A model generated the notes under the pieces. It worked only from the letters and a program-made list of their open reading frames with translations, did not search any database and had not been told where the DNA came from. Shown piece after piece: positions 43,617-52,511 of a DNA stretch of 64,000 nucleotides (position 1 is the first letter of the stretch; the number at the start of each line of letters is the position of its first letter). The DNA comes from Halalkalicoccus sp. CGA53 (GTDB taxonomy: Archaea > Halobacteriota > Halobacteria > Halobacteriales > Halalkalicoccaceae), in assembly GCF_036429475.1 (NCBI RefSeq), contig NZ_CP144125.1, positions 1,054,001 through 1,118,000 on the forward strand, in the 5' to 3' direction. Made by a program: the position numbers and the translations under genes.

Positions 43617-44570
43617 TCAGCGCGAGATGTCCGTCGTCTCCTCTCCCCGTACGCGTTCGACCTCCTCGGGACCGACGAGCGCCACGTCGCCCGGGATCGT
43701 CCGACAGAGCGCTGCGGTCGCCGCCCCGTACGAGAGCGCGCGCTCGATCCCGTCTCCCTCGATTCGGCGGGCGAGGAACGCCCCGACGAACGCGTCGCCC
43801 GTTCCGATCGGATCGATCGTCTCCGTCTCGAACGCCCGCTGTTCGATCGCCTCCCCCTCGCTCACCGCGAGTGCCCCCTTCGCTCCCCGGGTGAGGACGA
43901 CGGTCTCGAAGTCCCACTCCTCGGCTAACCCCGTCGCGATCCCCTCCGCTTCGCCGTCGGTTCCGAGCACCTCCCTCGCGTCCCGCTCGGCGACGACGAG
44001 CGTGTCGACCGACGCGAAAAGACCCTCGCAGACCTCTCGTGCCTCCGCCGGCGACCAGAGCTTCGAGCGGTAGTTCAGGTCGAACGCGGTCTTCACCCCG
44101 GCCTCGTTCGCCCGAGAGAGCGTCTCGGCCGTCGTCCCCGCCAGGGTACCGGAGAGTGCGGGCGTAATCCCGCTGGTGTAGAAGACCTCCGCACCTTCGA
44201 TCCGCTCCATCGGGAGCTCCTCCGTCTCTGCCGTCGTGACCGCCGCGTCGGATCGGTCGTAGATCACGTTCGTTCCCCGGGGATCGCCCGCGAACTCGAG
44301 GTAGTAGGTGCCCTGACGGCCCTCGTCGGACCAGACGACGTCGGTCTCGATCCCGTAGCGTGCGAGATCGGCGACGACCCGCTTTCCGAGTACCGAAGCC
44401 GGGAGTTTCGAGGTCCAGAGCGACGGCGTTCCGAGCCGGGAGGCGGCGACGGCGACGTTGCTCTCGGCGCCCGCCGCCCGCACCTCGAACGCCTCCGCTA
44501 CCTCGATCCGGTCGTGTCGCGGCGGCGAGAGCCTGAGCATCGTCTCGCCGAAGGTCACGAGCTCTGTCAT
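43617..44570 (-). CDS. kdgK: 2-keto-3-deoxygluconate kinase (PfkB family)
   Basis: A 317-residue ribokinase-like sugar kinase: [13 protein letters not shown] at the start, [16 protein letters not shown] (substrate lid region), and the anion hole/catalytic Asp in [13 protein letters not shown] near 247. The best match by organisation is KDG kinase of the haloarchaeal semi-phosphorylative Entner-Doudoroff pathway. ATG at 44570 was selected because of a TATA-like box 24-30 bases upstream. A regulatory segment with dyads lies about 300 bases upstream. Confidence 0.88.
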   Translation of the reverse strand: MTELVTFGETMLRLSPPRHDRIEVAEAFEVRAAGAESNVAVAASRLGTPSLWTSKLPASVLGKRVVADLARYGIETDVVWSDEGRQGTYYLEFAGDPRGTNVIYDRSDAAVTTAETEELPMERIEGAEVFYTSGITPALSGTLAGTTAETLSRANEAGVKTAFDLNYRSKLWSPAEAREVCEGLFASVDTLVVAERDAREVLGTDGEAEGIATGLAEEWDFETVVLTRGAKGALAVSEGEAIEQRAFETETIDPIGTGDAFVGAFLARRIEGDGIERALSYGAATAALCRTIPGDVALVGPEEVERVRGEETTDISR

Positions 44571-44593
44571 GGTCGGCGTTCGCGGCGTGCGAT

Positions 44594-44600
44594 AAAAACA
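44594..44600 (-). promoter_or_regulatory. TATA-like box of kdgK
   Basis: On the minus strand, tttttat ends 24 bases before the kdgK ATG at 44570, so a leaderless start is likely. Confidence 0.5.
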
Positions 44601-45053
44601 CCGCCTACTCGGTGCGTGTCCCCCCGCCCGGGAGTGACGAGAACAGGTACGGGTCGATCCGTCTCTCGTGGGATCTCTGTTCGAAACCCCTCGCCCACGC
44701 CCTGGACGAGCTCTATTCACACCGATCGAAAACCCGTGGCCGTACGAGTGCCACGGAGACTCGTTCCCCGCGATCGCCCCGAGACGACGCCAGAGGCACG
44801 GCGAGGCGACCTCCCTCGTGTGGCCGCTTTCACTGTCCGTACAGTACCAGCGCCCAGTCTCACATGATCATCCGTGAGAAAGAGCACGGTGGTTTACCAG
44901 TAAACCAATCTCGAACACCGTGGTTTACTATTCAACCGAGGGGTGGTGTACGGTGGACGGGTCCTCTCTCGGTCCGGAAATAAGGACCCACCGCTCGGGT
45001 TCGGAGACGGTGTACCGCTGGAATCACTGTCACACCATCCGACCAGCGACGCC
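44601..45053. other. Intergenic region upstream of kdgK, no confident gene
   Basis: About 450 bases between the kdgK promoter and the end of the lipoprotein gene. Frames here are short and lack the Asp/Glu-rich, G/C-biased look of real genes. The right half (44830-44940) is rich in dyad symmetries, listed separately; it could be a regulatory region or an unannotated small RNA. Confidence 0.5.
44858..44938. promoter_or_regulatory. Tandem dyads upstream of kdgK
   Basis: tggtttac/gtaaacca forms a perfect 8-base dyad at 44890-44907; a diverged copy starts with tggtttac at 44921, exactly 31 bases later, about three helical turns, so two proteins would bind the same DNA face. Just to the left, tctcac/gtgaga (44858-44863, 44874-44879) surrounds the palindrome atgatcat. 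The layout suggests an operator pair or a regulatory RNA. The target is probably kdgK or an unseen transcript. Confidence 0.5.
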
Positions 45054-45575
45054 TCAGCGGTCGGTCCGCAGGTCGTGATCGCTGTTCCCACCCCGGTGGA
45101 CGTGTTCGGCGACGATCTGGTCGTCGTCCCCGGGATCCACCCTGATCAAGAACGTGTAGAGGAAGGCGTCGTCGTGTCGCGACGGTCGGGTCACACAGCT
45201 ATAGGAGCGGAGACCGTCGTCGATCGTCTCGACGCCAGTGACGTGCAGTCCCGAGGAACTGCCCGAGCCGATCACCTGCGCGACGAGCAGACACTGCTCA
45301 TCGAAGTCGGTCCGCACGACGAACTTGTTGCCCGCGTTCGAGAGCTCGGTCGAACGGCGTTCGCTCGCCTCCTCGGCGTTCGTAAACAGCGCGAGCGCGG
45401 GCCGGTACCCAGATCCGAGCGTATCGGCGTCTCCCTCGACTCTGTACTCGTACTCCAGACTCTCGGCCGGGCGCGGACAGCCCCGAACCCGAGCGAGCGC
45501 GGCGGTACAGCCGGCTGTGACGGCCAGCGCACCGGTCCCGACCGTGGCGAGGAGGCGACGTCTGGTGGAGGACAT
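45054..45575 (-). CDS. Tat-type lipoprotein, unknown function
   Basis: A 173-residue protein whose signal is STRRRLLATVGTGALAVTAGC: twin arginines, hydrophobic core and the lipobox TAGC, with the lipidated Cys near residue 22. The mature part is alpha-beta in pattern, with EQCLLVAQVIGSGSSSG and HDDAFLYTFLIRV as hydrophobic strands and several Cys. The ATG at 45575 fits the signal; an in-frame ATG 48 bases upstream does not give a signal peptide. TATA-like gatatatc precedes it. Not recognised; it is downstream of mutL's strand partner only by position. Confidence 0.8.
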   Translation of the reverse strand: MSSTRRRLLATVGTGALAVTAGCTAALARVRGCPRPAESLEYEYRVEGDADTLGSGYRPALALFTNAEEASERRSTELSNAGNKFVVRTDFDEQCLLVAQVIGSGSSSGLHVTGVETIDDGLRSYSCVTRPSRHDDAFLYTFLIRVDPGDDDQIVAEHVHRGGNSDHDLRTDR

Positions 45576-45619
45576 CGGCCGAGCTATGATATATCGGAAA
45601 ATAACACTTTTCCCGAGCG

Positions 45620-47719
45620 TCACTCGCTTCGGCGATCCGCGTGGCCGGGGTAGTCCCGCTCGAACCGGTCACCGATCTCCTCGCCGTCGATCCGGACGAG
45701 CACGGGTCGGCCGTGCGGGCAAGCGTAGGGGTTCTCGCAGGCGTCGAGCGCGGCCAGTAGCTCCACGACCGAGCCCTCCGTGAGCGAGGTGTTGCCCGTG
45801 ATAGAAGGGTAACAGGCGAGGTCGGCGAGCAGCGCGTCGGCGGTCGCCTCGACGGTCGTCTCCGGATCGCCGTCGAGGACCGCGGAGAGCGCGTCACGGA
45901 GCAGGTCGGGACCCAGCGTCGCCGAGGCGACGCTCGGAACGGTGGTCACGGTCACGTCCCGGGCCTCGCGGCTCGCGGTGAATCCTACCCGCGAGAGCGC
46001 CTCGCGATAGTCGTCGAACAGTTCTGCCTCGCGGGCGGTCAGCTCCACGCTCACGGGCTCGACGAGCGCCTGCGTGGTCGTGGTCTCGGCGAACTGATCG
46101 CGAAGACGCTCGTAGTTCACCCGCTCGTCGGCGGCGTGCTGGTCGACCAGCACCAGTCCGTCCTCGGCCTCGCAGACGAGGTAGGTGTCCGCGAGCTGGC
46201 CGAGCACCCGGAGCGACGGGAGCTGTTCGAACTCGCGGTCCTCGACCGGCCCACCCTCGATGGTCGTCTGCGTCGTCGCCTCGAATCGGGAGTTCTCCGC
46301 TCCTCCCACCGAACGGTGGCCGTCCCCCTCGCCCTTCAGGAGCGTCCAGTCACTCCCCTCCGAGCCGGTCCGGCTGACTCCCCTCTCCGACCCGTCCCGT
46401 TCGTCGGATTCCGGAGCCACCCCGCCCCGTGTCTCCCCCGACCTCGGTTCCCCCGTACCCGATCGCTCTCGTCCCGCCCGAGCCTCCGTCGTATCGCTCG
46501 CGCCCGAGCGTTCTCTGCCCTCGTCGTCCGGCTCTCCCGGACCCGACGAGATAGCGCGATCGGACTCGGACTCGACCGTATCCCCTCTTCCGTCGTGCCC
46601 GGTGGTCTCTCCCACGTCCCCTCCTCGGTTCTCCACCGATTCGGGTTCGACCGCCGTCTCCTCGGGTTCGGATCGTCCCCGCGGGGCCGACCGTCGGATC
46701 GACCCGCGTTCGCGCAGGGCCGCTTCGACCGCCCGTTCGACCGCTCGTTTCACTCCGTTTTCGTCGTCGAACCGGACCTCCATCTTCCGGGGGTGGACGT
46801 TCACGTCGACGCTCTCGGGGGGAACCGAGACGAACAACACCGCGAACGGGTACCGACTCGGCGAGAGCTGCCCCTCGTACGCCGAGAGCACGGCCTCGCG
46901 TAGCAGCTTCGATCGGACGTACCGCCCGTTGACGTACGTGGAGAGGTAGGTCGAACCCGCGCGCGTTACTTCGGGTTCGCTCACGAGCCCCGACACCGCC
47001 GAGAGCGACTCCGTCTCCGGCTCCGCGTCCACGTCGACCATCCCCCGGGCGACCTCCCGCCCGTAGACCGAGAGCACGGCGGTCCGGAGGTCGCCCTGGC
47101 CGGTCGTGGCGAACACCTCCCGACCCTCGTGTTCGAGCGAGATCGAGGTATCGGGATTCGCGAGCGCGTAGCGCGTGACGACCGTGTTCACGTGGTCGAA
47201 CTCGGTGGGCTCGGTCTTCAGGAACTTCTTCCGGGCGGGCGTGTTGTAGAAGAGGTCGGTGACCTCGATGGCGGTCCCCTCTGGCGGTCCGGCCGGTTCG
47301 ACCGACTCCACCTCGCCGCCGACGAGCGTGAGCGTCGTCCCGGCTCCCTCGCTTCCCCTCGGTCTCGTGGTGATCCGGGTCCGCGAGACCGCGCCGATCG
47401 TGTGTAACGCCTCGCCACGGAACCCGAGCGTCTCGACACCCGCCTCCAGATCCGAGATATCTCGGATCTTGCTCGTCGTGTGCTGGCGGACCGCCTCGCG
47501 CACCTCGCTCTCGCTCATCCCGATCCCGTCGTCCGCCACTCGAATCCGGTCGATCCCTCCCGAATCGACCTCGACGGCGATCCGGCTCGCGTCGGCGTCG
47601 AGGCTGTTCTCGACGAGCTCCTTCACGACCGAGGCGGGGCGTTCGACCACCTCGCCCGCGGCGATCCGATCGACGGTCTCGGGATCGAGCCGGCGGATCC
47701 TCGGCTCGTCGTCGCTCAC
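45620..47719 (-). CDS. mutL: DNA mismatch repair protein MutL, endonuclease type
   Basis: A 699-residue GHKL ATPase: ENSLDADASRI (ATP/Mg), DDGIGMS, GFRGEALHTIG and the dimer region in the first ~330 residues, a long acidic/Ser-Arg linker (about 340-480), and a C-terminal domain with DQHAADERVNYE, an exact DQHA-x2-E-x4-E endonuclease motif, plus ACPHGRP. It nicks DNA in mismatch repair. Start: the GTG at 47719 overlaps the mutS stop by four bases; a longer frame continues antisense into mutS territory and is rejected. Confidence 0.95.
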   Translation of the reverse strand: MSDDEPRIRRLDPETVDRIAAGEVVERPASVVKELVENSLDADASRIAVEVDSGGIDRIRVADDGIGMSESEVREAVRQHTTSKIRDISDLEAGVETLGFRGEALHTIGAVSRTRITTRPRGSEGAGTTLTLVGGEVESVEPAGPPEGTAIEVTDLFYNTPARKKFLKTEPTEFDHVNTVVTRYALANPDTSISLEHEGREVFATTGQGDLRTAVLSVYGREVARGMVDVDAEPETESLSAVSGLVSEPEVTRAGSTYLSTYVNGRYVRSKLLREAVLSAYEGQLSPSRYPFAVLFVSVPPESVDVNVHPRKMEVRFDDENGVKRAVERAVEAALRERGSIRRSAPRGRSEPEETAVEPESVENRGGDVGETTGHDGRGDTVESESDRAISSGPGEPDDEGRERSGASDTTEARAGRERSGTGEPRSGETRGGVAPESDERDGSERGVSRTGSEGSDWTLLKGEGDGHRSVGGAENSRFEATTQTTIEGGPVEDREFEQLPSLRVLGQLADTYLVCEAEDGLVLVDQHAADERVNYERLRDQFAETTTTQALVEPVSVELTAREAELFDDYREALSRVGFTASREARDVTVTTVPSVASATLGPDLLRDALSAVLDGDPETTVEATADALLADLACYPSITGNTSLTEGSVVELLAALDACENPYACPHGRPVLVRIDGEEIGDRFERDYPGHADRRSE

Positions 47720-50358
47720 TCCGAGTCCTCCAGTCGGTCGCGCCAGCTCTCGACCCGTCGCATCAGCTCGATCGGCGGGGTCGAATCCAGGTCGAGACCT
47801 CGGATCTCCCCGATCACGTCCTCGACCTCGGGATCGGCTTCGGGCTCCGGACTCCCCCCATCCGGCTCGTCGTCGCCGTCGGCCGTCGCCGTCCGCATGC
47901 TCCCCGAACCGACGTCGAAGACGACCTGTTGCGTCCCTCGAGACCCGCCGCGGGCCTCGATCGGCTTCTCCTCGCGCAACCGGTCGAGCACGTCCCGCGA
48001 GCGCTCGACGACCGGTGCCGGCACGCCCGCCAGATCCGCGACGTGGACGCCGTAGGAGCGATCGGTCGGGCCCTCGCGCACCGTCCGGAGGAACGTCACG
48101 TCGCCGTCGCGCTCCTCGGCCGCGACGTGGACGTTCGCCACGCCATCGAGGTGGTCGGCGAGCGCCGTCAGCTCGTGGTAGTGCGTCGCGAAGAGCGTCG
48201 TCGCGCCCACCTCGTTGTGGAGATACTCGGTGGTGGCCCACGCGATCGCCACCCCGTCGAACGTCGAGGTTCCCCTGCCCACCTCGTCCAAGATCACCAG
48301 CGACTTCTCCGTGGCTCCGTGGAGGATGTTCGAGAGCTCGGCCATCTCCACCATGAACGTCGAGCGCCCACCCGCGAGCTCGTCGAGCGCGCCGACGCGC
48401 GTGTAGATCCCGTCGACGAGGCCGATCCGCGCGGACTCGGCGGGCACGAAGCTGCCGATCTGCGCCAGTAAGAGGATCAGCGCGACCTGCCGCATGTAGG
48501 TGGACTTCCCGCTCATGTTCGGCCCCGTCACGAGCAGCACCCGTCTCTCCCCGTCGAGCCGGGCGTCGTTCGGGACGAATTCGGTACCTGCCTCGACGAC
48601 CGGGTGTCGACCCCTCTCGATCTCGATCGACCCCGATTCGACTACCTCGGGTCTGACCCAGCGGCTCTCGGCGGCGTGTGTCGCGAGGCTACAGAGCGTA
48701 TCGACCGCCGCGAGCGCCCGACCGGCGTCCTGTAGCAGTTCGGCACGTCCGGCGACCCGGTCCCTGAGCTCGCAGAACAGTTCGTACTCGAGTTCGCCAC
48801 GGGACTCCTCCAGCCTGAGGACGTCGCGCTCGCGTTCGGCGAGTTCGGGTATGGTAAACCGAACCGAGTTCTTCAGCTCCTTTACCCGCTCGTACTGCTC
48901 CGGAACGTCGTCGGCCGCCGACCGACCCACCTGGATGGTGTACCCTTCCGTGCTGTTCCGGTTGACCTGGACGTGGCTCAGCCCGTGCTCGCGCTTCTCC
49001 CGGTCGGCGAGCGTCTCGATCCACCCCAGTGCGTCCTCGTGGCGTTCGATCAGATCGTCGAGCTCCTCGTCGTACCCCCGTCGGATCAGCCCGCCCTCGC
49101 GCAGCGTCTTCGGCGGTTCCTCCGCGAGCGCCTCCTCCAGTTCGTCGTGGAGCACCCTGGCCGCCTCGCTATCGAGGTCCGCGAGGACCTCGCGAAGCGG
49201 GGAGTCGGCGAGCCGCGGGTCACGTTCGACAGTCTCCCGCACCCGCGGGAGGACCGCGATGCTGTCGCGGACCCGGAGCAGCGCGTTCGCGTCGGCGCTG
49301 CCGTGGCTCGCGCGGCTCGCGAGCCGCGCGAGGTCGTAGGTCGTTCCGAGCACCTCCCGAAGCTCCTCGCGGGCGAGCGCGGACTCACAGAGCGCCGCGA
49401 CGCTCGCCTGTCGGCGCTCGATCGTCGCGAGCGAGCGTCTCGGTCGACGGAGCCACTCGACGAGCAGCCGACCGCCCGCGCTCGTGACCGTGTGATCGAT
49501 CGTCGCGAGCAGCGAGCCCTCCGTCCCGCCGGTCATCGTCTCCGTCAGTTCGAGGTTGCGCTGGGTGGTCGCGTCGAGCGAGACGTGGTCCTCCCCGGTG
49601 TAGGGAGTGAGCCGCGTCATCGACGCGAGCACGCCCACGCCGGTCTCCTCGACGTACGCGAGCACCGCTCCCGCGGCCGTGACCGCCGGTCCCTCGTCCT
49701 TCAGGCCGAGACTGGAGACCGTCTCCCTCCCGAACTGCTCTCGCACCCGGTGGGTCGCCCGACCGGGCGCGAACGCCTCCTCGTCACACGTCGCGGGCGA
49801 GGCACCCGTCCGTTCGCACAGCTCGTCGAGGAGTCCGTCCTCCTCCCGGACGCCGGGCCCGCAGAGCACCTCGACCGGGGCGAACCGGTAGCACTCCGTG
49901 ACCGCCCGCTCCGCGCTCTCGACGTCCGTCACGAGAAAGCGCCCGGTCGTCACGTCCGCGAACGCGAGGCCGTACCGGTCACGAGAACGGACGACGCTCG
50001 CGATGTACGTCGCCTCCGCGTCGCTCGTTTCGAGCAGCGTGCCGGGCGTCGCGACCCGGACGATCTCGCGTGCGAGACCCTCCTCCGTCTCGTACTGCTG
50101 GGCGACGGCGACCCGGAACCCGCGCTCGACGAGCGCTTTGAGGTAGGGCGTGAGCTCGCTCACCGGCACGCCCGCCATCGGATACGACGAGCCGTGCGAG
50201 GACTTCTGTGAAACCCGCAGGTCGAGCTCCGCAGCGACGCGCTCTGCGTCCTCGCCGAAGAACTCGTAGAAGTCCCCACACTGCATCATCAGCAGGTCCG
50301 CGCCGCTCTCCTCTTTGAGCGAGAAGAACTCCCCCACGATCCCCGTCACCTCCGTCAT
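47716..50358 (-). CDS. mutS: DNA mismatch repair protein MutS
   Basis: An 880-residue MutS1-type protein that recognises mismatches. The Phe-x-Glu mismatch-wedge motif is present in GDFYEFFGEDA (near 28-38); connector, lever and clamp domains follow; the ATPase has Walker A GPNMSGKSTYMRQ (near 609), signature EMAELSNIL, Walker B LVILDEVGRGTSTFDG, and the ATHYHEL motif. The C-terminus is acidic. It is the first gene of the mutS-mutL pair, joined by a four-base GTGA overlap that suggests translational coupling. Confidence 0.97.
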   Translation of the reverse strand: MTEVTGIVGEFFSLKEESGADLLMMQCGDFYEFFGEDAERVAAELDLRVSQKSSHGSSYPMAGVPVSELTPYLKALVERGFRVAVAQQYETEEGLAREIVRVATPGTLLETSDAEATYIASVVRSRDRYGLAFADVTTGRFLVTDVESAERAVTECYRFAPVEVLCGPGVREEDGLLDELCERTGASPATCDEEAFAPGRATHRVREQFGRETVSSLGLKDEGPAVTAAGAVLAYVEETGVGVLASMTRLTPYTGEDHVSLDATTQRNLELTETMTGGTEGSLLATIDHTVTSAGGRLLVEWLRRPRRSLATIERRQASVAALCESALAREELREVLGTTYDLARLASRASHGSADANALLRVRDSIAVLPRVRETVERDPRLADSPLREVLADLDSEAARVLHDELEEALAEEPPKTLREGGLIRRGYDEELDDLIERHEDALGWIETLADREKREHGLSHVQVNRNSTEGYTIQVGRSAADDVPEQYERVKELKNSVRFTIPELAERERDVLRLEESRGELEYELFCELRDRVAGRAELLQDAGRALAAVDTLCSLATHAAESRWVRPEVVESGSIEIERGRHPVVEAGTEFVPNDARLDGERRVLLVTGPNMSGKSTYMRQVALILLLAQIGSFVPAESARIGLVDGIYTRVGALDELAGGRSTFMVEMAELSNILHGATEKSLVILDEVGRGTSTFDGVAIAWATTEYLHNEVGATTLFATHYHELTALADHLDGVANVHVAAEERDGDVTFLRTVREGPTDRSYGVHVADLAGVPAPVVERSRDVLDRLREEKPIEARGGSRGTQQVVFDVGSGSMRTATADGDDEPDGGSPEPEADPEVEDVIGEIRGLDLDSTPPIELMRRVESWRDRLEDSE

Positions 50359-50418
50359 GTCTCACCCTGTCGCCGGGTCGGGTGAAAACGCTGTGGTTTG
50401 CGCTCCGGAAGTGAACCG

Positions 50419-50619
50419 CTACTCGCCCTCGGCGTAGAGCCGCACCAGCCCACACTCCGGACAGACGTAGCCGTTTACCGGGAGCGTCTTCTTCGCGAAC
50501 CGACCCAGAAACCCCTCGCTCGGTTCCTCGGTCCTGAACCGGACGGCGCTGGTCCCGTGGTCGACCACCTCGCCGCCTGCCATCGTCACGCCGCAGTCGG
50601 GACAGCGCCGCTCGTTCAT
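50419..50619 (-). CDS. Small zinc-ribbon protein, 66 residues
   Basis: A 66-residue protein with two CxxC pairs: CPDC at residues 6-9 and CPEC near 53-56. Between them is a beta-rich segment (VVDHGTSAVRFRTEEPSEGFLGRF). The pattern is a zinc ribbon of the nucleic-acid/protein-nucleotide binding kind. Its ATG overlaps the stop of the cupin gene by four bases, so they form an operon. Function unknown. Confidence 0.82.
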   Translation of the reverse strand: MNERRCPDCGVTMAGGEVVDHGTSAVRFRTEEPSEGFLGRFAKKTLPVNGYVCPECGLVRLYAEGE

Positions 50620-50990
50620 TCCTCGATCGGTCGGCCGTCGCCCTCGACCGCCGGCGCGCCGACGATCAGCCACCGGTGGATCCCCTCTCCGGTGTCGTTG
50701 AGCACCTGTCGCGGCGTCTCCGGCGGGATCCGCACGGCCGTCCCCTCCGGTACGTCGTGGACCTCGTCGCCGATTCGGAGCCGCCCGGGTCCGTCGAGCG
50801 GGAGATAGACCTCCTCCTGTTCGGCCTGGCGGTGATAGCTCATCGCGTCCCCCGGCGAGAGGTACCACACCTTCGGGACCATCTCGGTACAGCCGAGTTC
50901 GCCCGCCAGGTCCACGTGGTCGGTGCCCGACCCTGCGGACGGTTTCGGGTCGACGTCGCCGATCGCCACTGTGCTGAACTCGTGTGCCAT
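50616..50990 (-). CDS. Cupin-domain protein
   Basis: A 124-residue single cupin: WYLSPGDAMSYHRQAEQEEVYLPLDGPGRL is cupin motif 1 (metal His and Glu), and PPETPRQVLNDTGEG is motif 2 (with Arg/Gln rather than His). The fold can hold a metal for isomerase, oxygenase or sugar-binding roles; the reaction is unknown. The ATG at 50990 is favoured over 51044 because the shorter form starts at the family-like MAHEFSTVAIGDVD. Upstream of the zinc-ribbon gene, overlapping by four bases. Confidence 0.85.
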   Translation of the reverse strand: MAHEFSTVAIGDVDPKPSAGSGTDHVDLAGELGCTEMVPKVWYLSPGDAMSYHRQAEQEEVYLPLDGPGRLRIGDEVHDVPEGTAVRIPPETPRQVLNDTGEGIHRWLIVGAPAVEGDGRPIEE

Positions 50991-51056
50991 ACCCCGCCTA
51001 CTCGTAGCCGCGCCATAGTTCCACAGGATTGAGGTGAGGGCCACCCTCTACCCGAT

Positions 51057-51758
51057 ATGAACAAACAGGCGCTTCGCGATCGAGTCTGGGACGCGCTCGA
51101 AGAAAGCGGGGAGGCACGGTTCCCGTTCCCGCCACACGGCCGGATCCCCAACTTCGCGGGGGCGGCGGAGGCCGCGGATCGGCTCGCCGAGCAGGAGGAG
51201 TGGCGGGACGCCGATACACTGAAAACGAACCCGGACGCCCCACAGCTCCCGGTTCGCAGACGCGCACTCCGCGAGGGGAAGACGCTCTACATGGCCCAGC
51301 CCCGACTGAAGAGCGAGAAACCGTTCCTCAGGCTCGATCCCGCGGCGGTGACGGACGTCGACGAGGCGACCACGGTTTCGGGCGTCTCGAAACACGCCGT
51401 CCCCGTGGGTCCGGAGGCGGTCGAACCGATCGAACTCATCATCGCTGGGAGCGTCGCCGTGACCGAAGACGGTGCCCGGATCGGGAAGGGCGAGGGCTAC
51501 TCCGATCTGGAGTTCGCGGTGCTCCGGGAGTTCGATCTCGTGGACGAGGAGACCACCGTCGCGACGACCGTCCACGGGATGCAGGTCGTCTCCGAGCGGG
51601 TCGAGACCGACGATCACGACGTCCCGATGGATCTGATCGCGACACCGGAGCGTAGCCTGCGGCCGGCGCCGGGATCGAAACCCGCGGGTCTCCTCTGGAA
51701 CCGGCTGGACGAGGAGCGAATCGCGGAGATCCCGGTGCTCTCGCGTGTCCGTCGGTAG
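51057..51758 (+). CDS. 5-formyltetrahydrofolate cyclo-ligase family protein
   Basis: A 233-residue protein of the MTHFS/5-FCL family, haloarchaeal type: it resembles the larger MTHFSD-like branch more than bacterial YgfA. Landmarks: MNKQALRDRVWDALEESGEARFP, PPHGRIPNFAG, LPVRRRALREGKTLYMAQPRL and the glycine-rich IGKGEGYSDLEFAVL near 140-155. The role may be interconversion of folates, or RNA-associated in the MTHFSD-like group; the latter lacks an RNA-binding domain here. Divergent from the cupin gene. Confidence 0.87.
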   Translation: MNKQALRDRVWDALEESGEARFPFPPHGRIPNFAGAAEAADRLAEQEEWRDADTLKTNPDAPQLPVRRRALREGKTLYMAQPRLKSEKPFLRLDPAAVTDVDEATTVSGVSKHAVPVGPEAVEPIELIIAGSVAVTEDGARIGKGEGYSDLEFAVLREFDLVDEETTVATTVHGMQVVSERVETDDHDVPMDLIATPERSLRPAPGSKPAGLLWNRLDEERIAEIPVLSRVRR

Positions 51759-51825
51759 GGAGGGAAACGCCAGCCCTTGCAGGCCTGCGGGTTACCCGTC
51801 TCGCGACGGTACGTGGCGGTGAATC

Positions 51826-52500
51826 ATGTCCGAGAGACGACTCAGCAGACGGCGATTCGTCGAGGCGACCGGTGCGATCACGCTCGTCGGCCTCGCGGGC
51901 TGTGCCGACGACGAGGAGGACCCCGAGGAGACGGACGACGATCCCCTCGACGAGGAGGACGACGACGTCGAGGACGACGGCGTCACTGACGACGAAGAGG
52001 ACGACGGCATCACCGACGACGAAGAGGACGACGGCATCACCGACGACGACGAAGAGGACGACGGGATGACGGACGACGAGGAGGAAGACGACGAGGAGGA
52101 GTACACGCTCACGGTCACCGTCGAGGACGACATGGGTGAGCCCGTCGAGGACGCGACCGTCACCGTCGAGGACGAGGAAGGATTGCTCGGGGGTATCTGG
52201 CCCGACGAGGAGGACGAGGCCCAGACCGACGCCGACGGCGAGGCGGAGGCCACCGTCACCGACGGCGAGTACACCGTCGTCGTCGAGCACGACGAGTACG
52301 ACGAGGCCGAAGAGGAGGTCGAGGTCGACGGGATGGACGAGGAGGTCACCGTTACACTCGGCGACGAGGAAGAGGACGACGGCATCACGGACGATGACGA
52401 AGACGACGGTGTCACGGACGACGAGGACGAGGACGAGGACGACGGCATCACGGACGATGAAGACGACGGCGTGACCGACGACGAAGACGACGACGCCTGA
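51826..52500 (+). CDS. Extremely acidic Tat lipoprotein with DDGITDDE repeats
   Basis: A 224-residue lipoprotein: SRRRFVEATGAITLVGLAGC gives a twin-arginine signal with lipobox LAGC. Residues ~28-90 and ~185-224 consist of near-identical units (DDGITDDEE and variants) made almost only of Asp, Glu, Gly, Thr and Ile. Between them (about 90-185) is a carboxypeptidase-regulatory-like beta domain (YTLTVTVEDDMGEPVEDATVTVEDEEG, then DGEYTVVVEHDEYDEAEEEVEVDG). The repeats could bind cations or form a polyanionic cell-surface layer. The gene copy number of units may vary by slippage. Function unknown. Confidence 0.82.
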   Translation: MSERRLSRRRFVEATGAITLVGLAGCADDEEDPEETDDDPLDEEDDDVEDDGVTDDEEDDGITDDEEDDGITDDDEEDDGMTDDEEEDDEEEYTLTVTVEDDMGEPVEDATVTVEDEEGLLGGIWPDEEDEAQTDADGEAEATVTDGEYTVVVEHDEYDEAEEEVEVDGMDEEVTVTLGDEEEDDGITDDDEDDGVTDDEDEDEDDGITDDEDDGVTDDEDDDA

Positions 52501-52511
52501 TCGTCGGTCGC

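Noticed and set aside
41994-44601. A ~900-residue minus-strand frame continuing from the small membrane protein
   Set aside because: It lies in a different frame through the oxidoreductase and kdgK genes and encodes Arg/Gly-rich low-complexity sequence; only its last 66 residues, starting at the ATG at 41994, look real.
44612-44983. A 123-residue plus-strand frame before the lipoprotein gene
   Set aside because: Its product is basic and Arg/Thr/Pro-rich with no acidic bias, and codon bias is not genomic.
51970-52500. Short-period repeats that might suggest a CRISPR array
   Set aside because: The repeats are in frame, vary in length, encode DDGITDDE units and have no spacers of uniform length.
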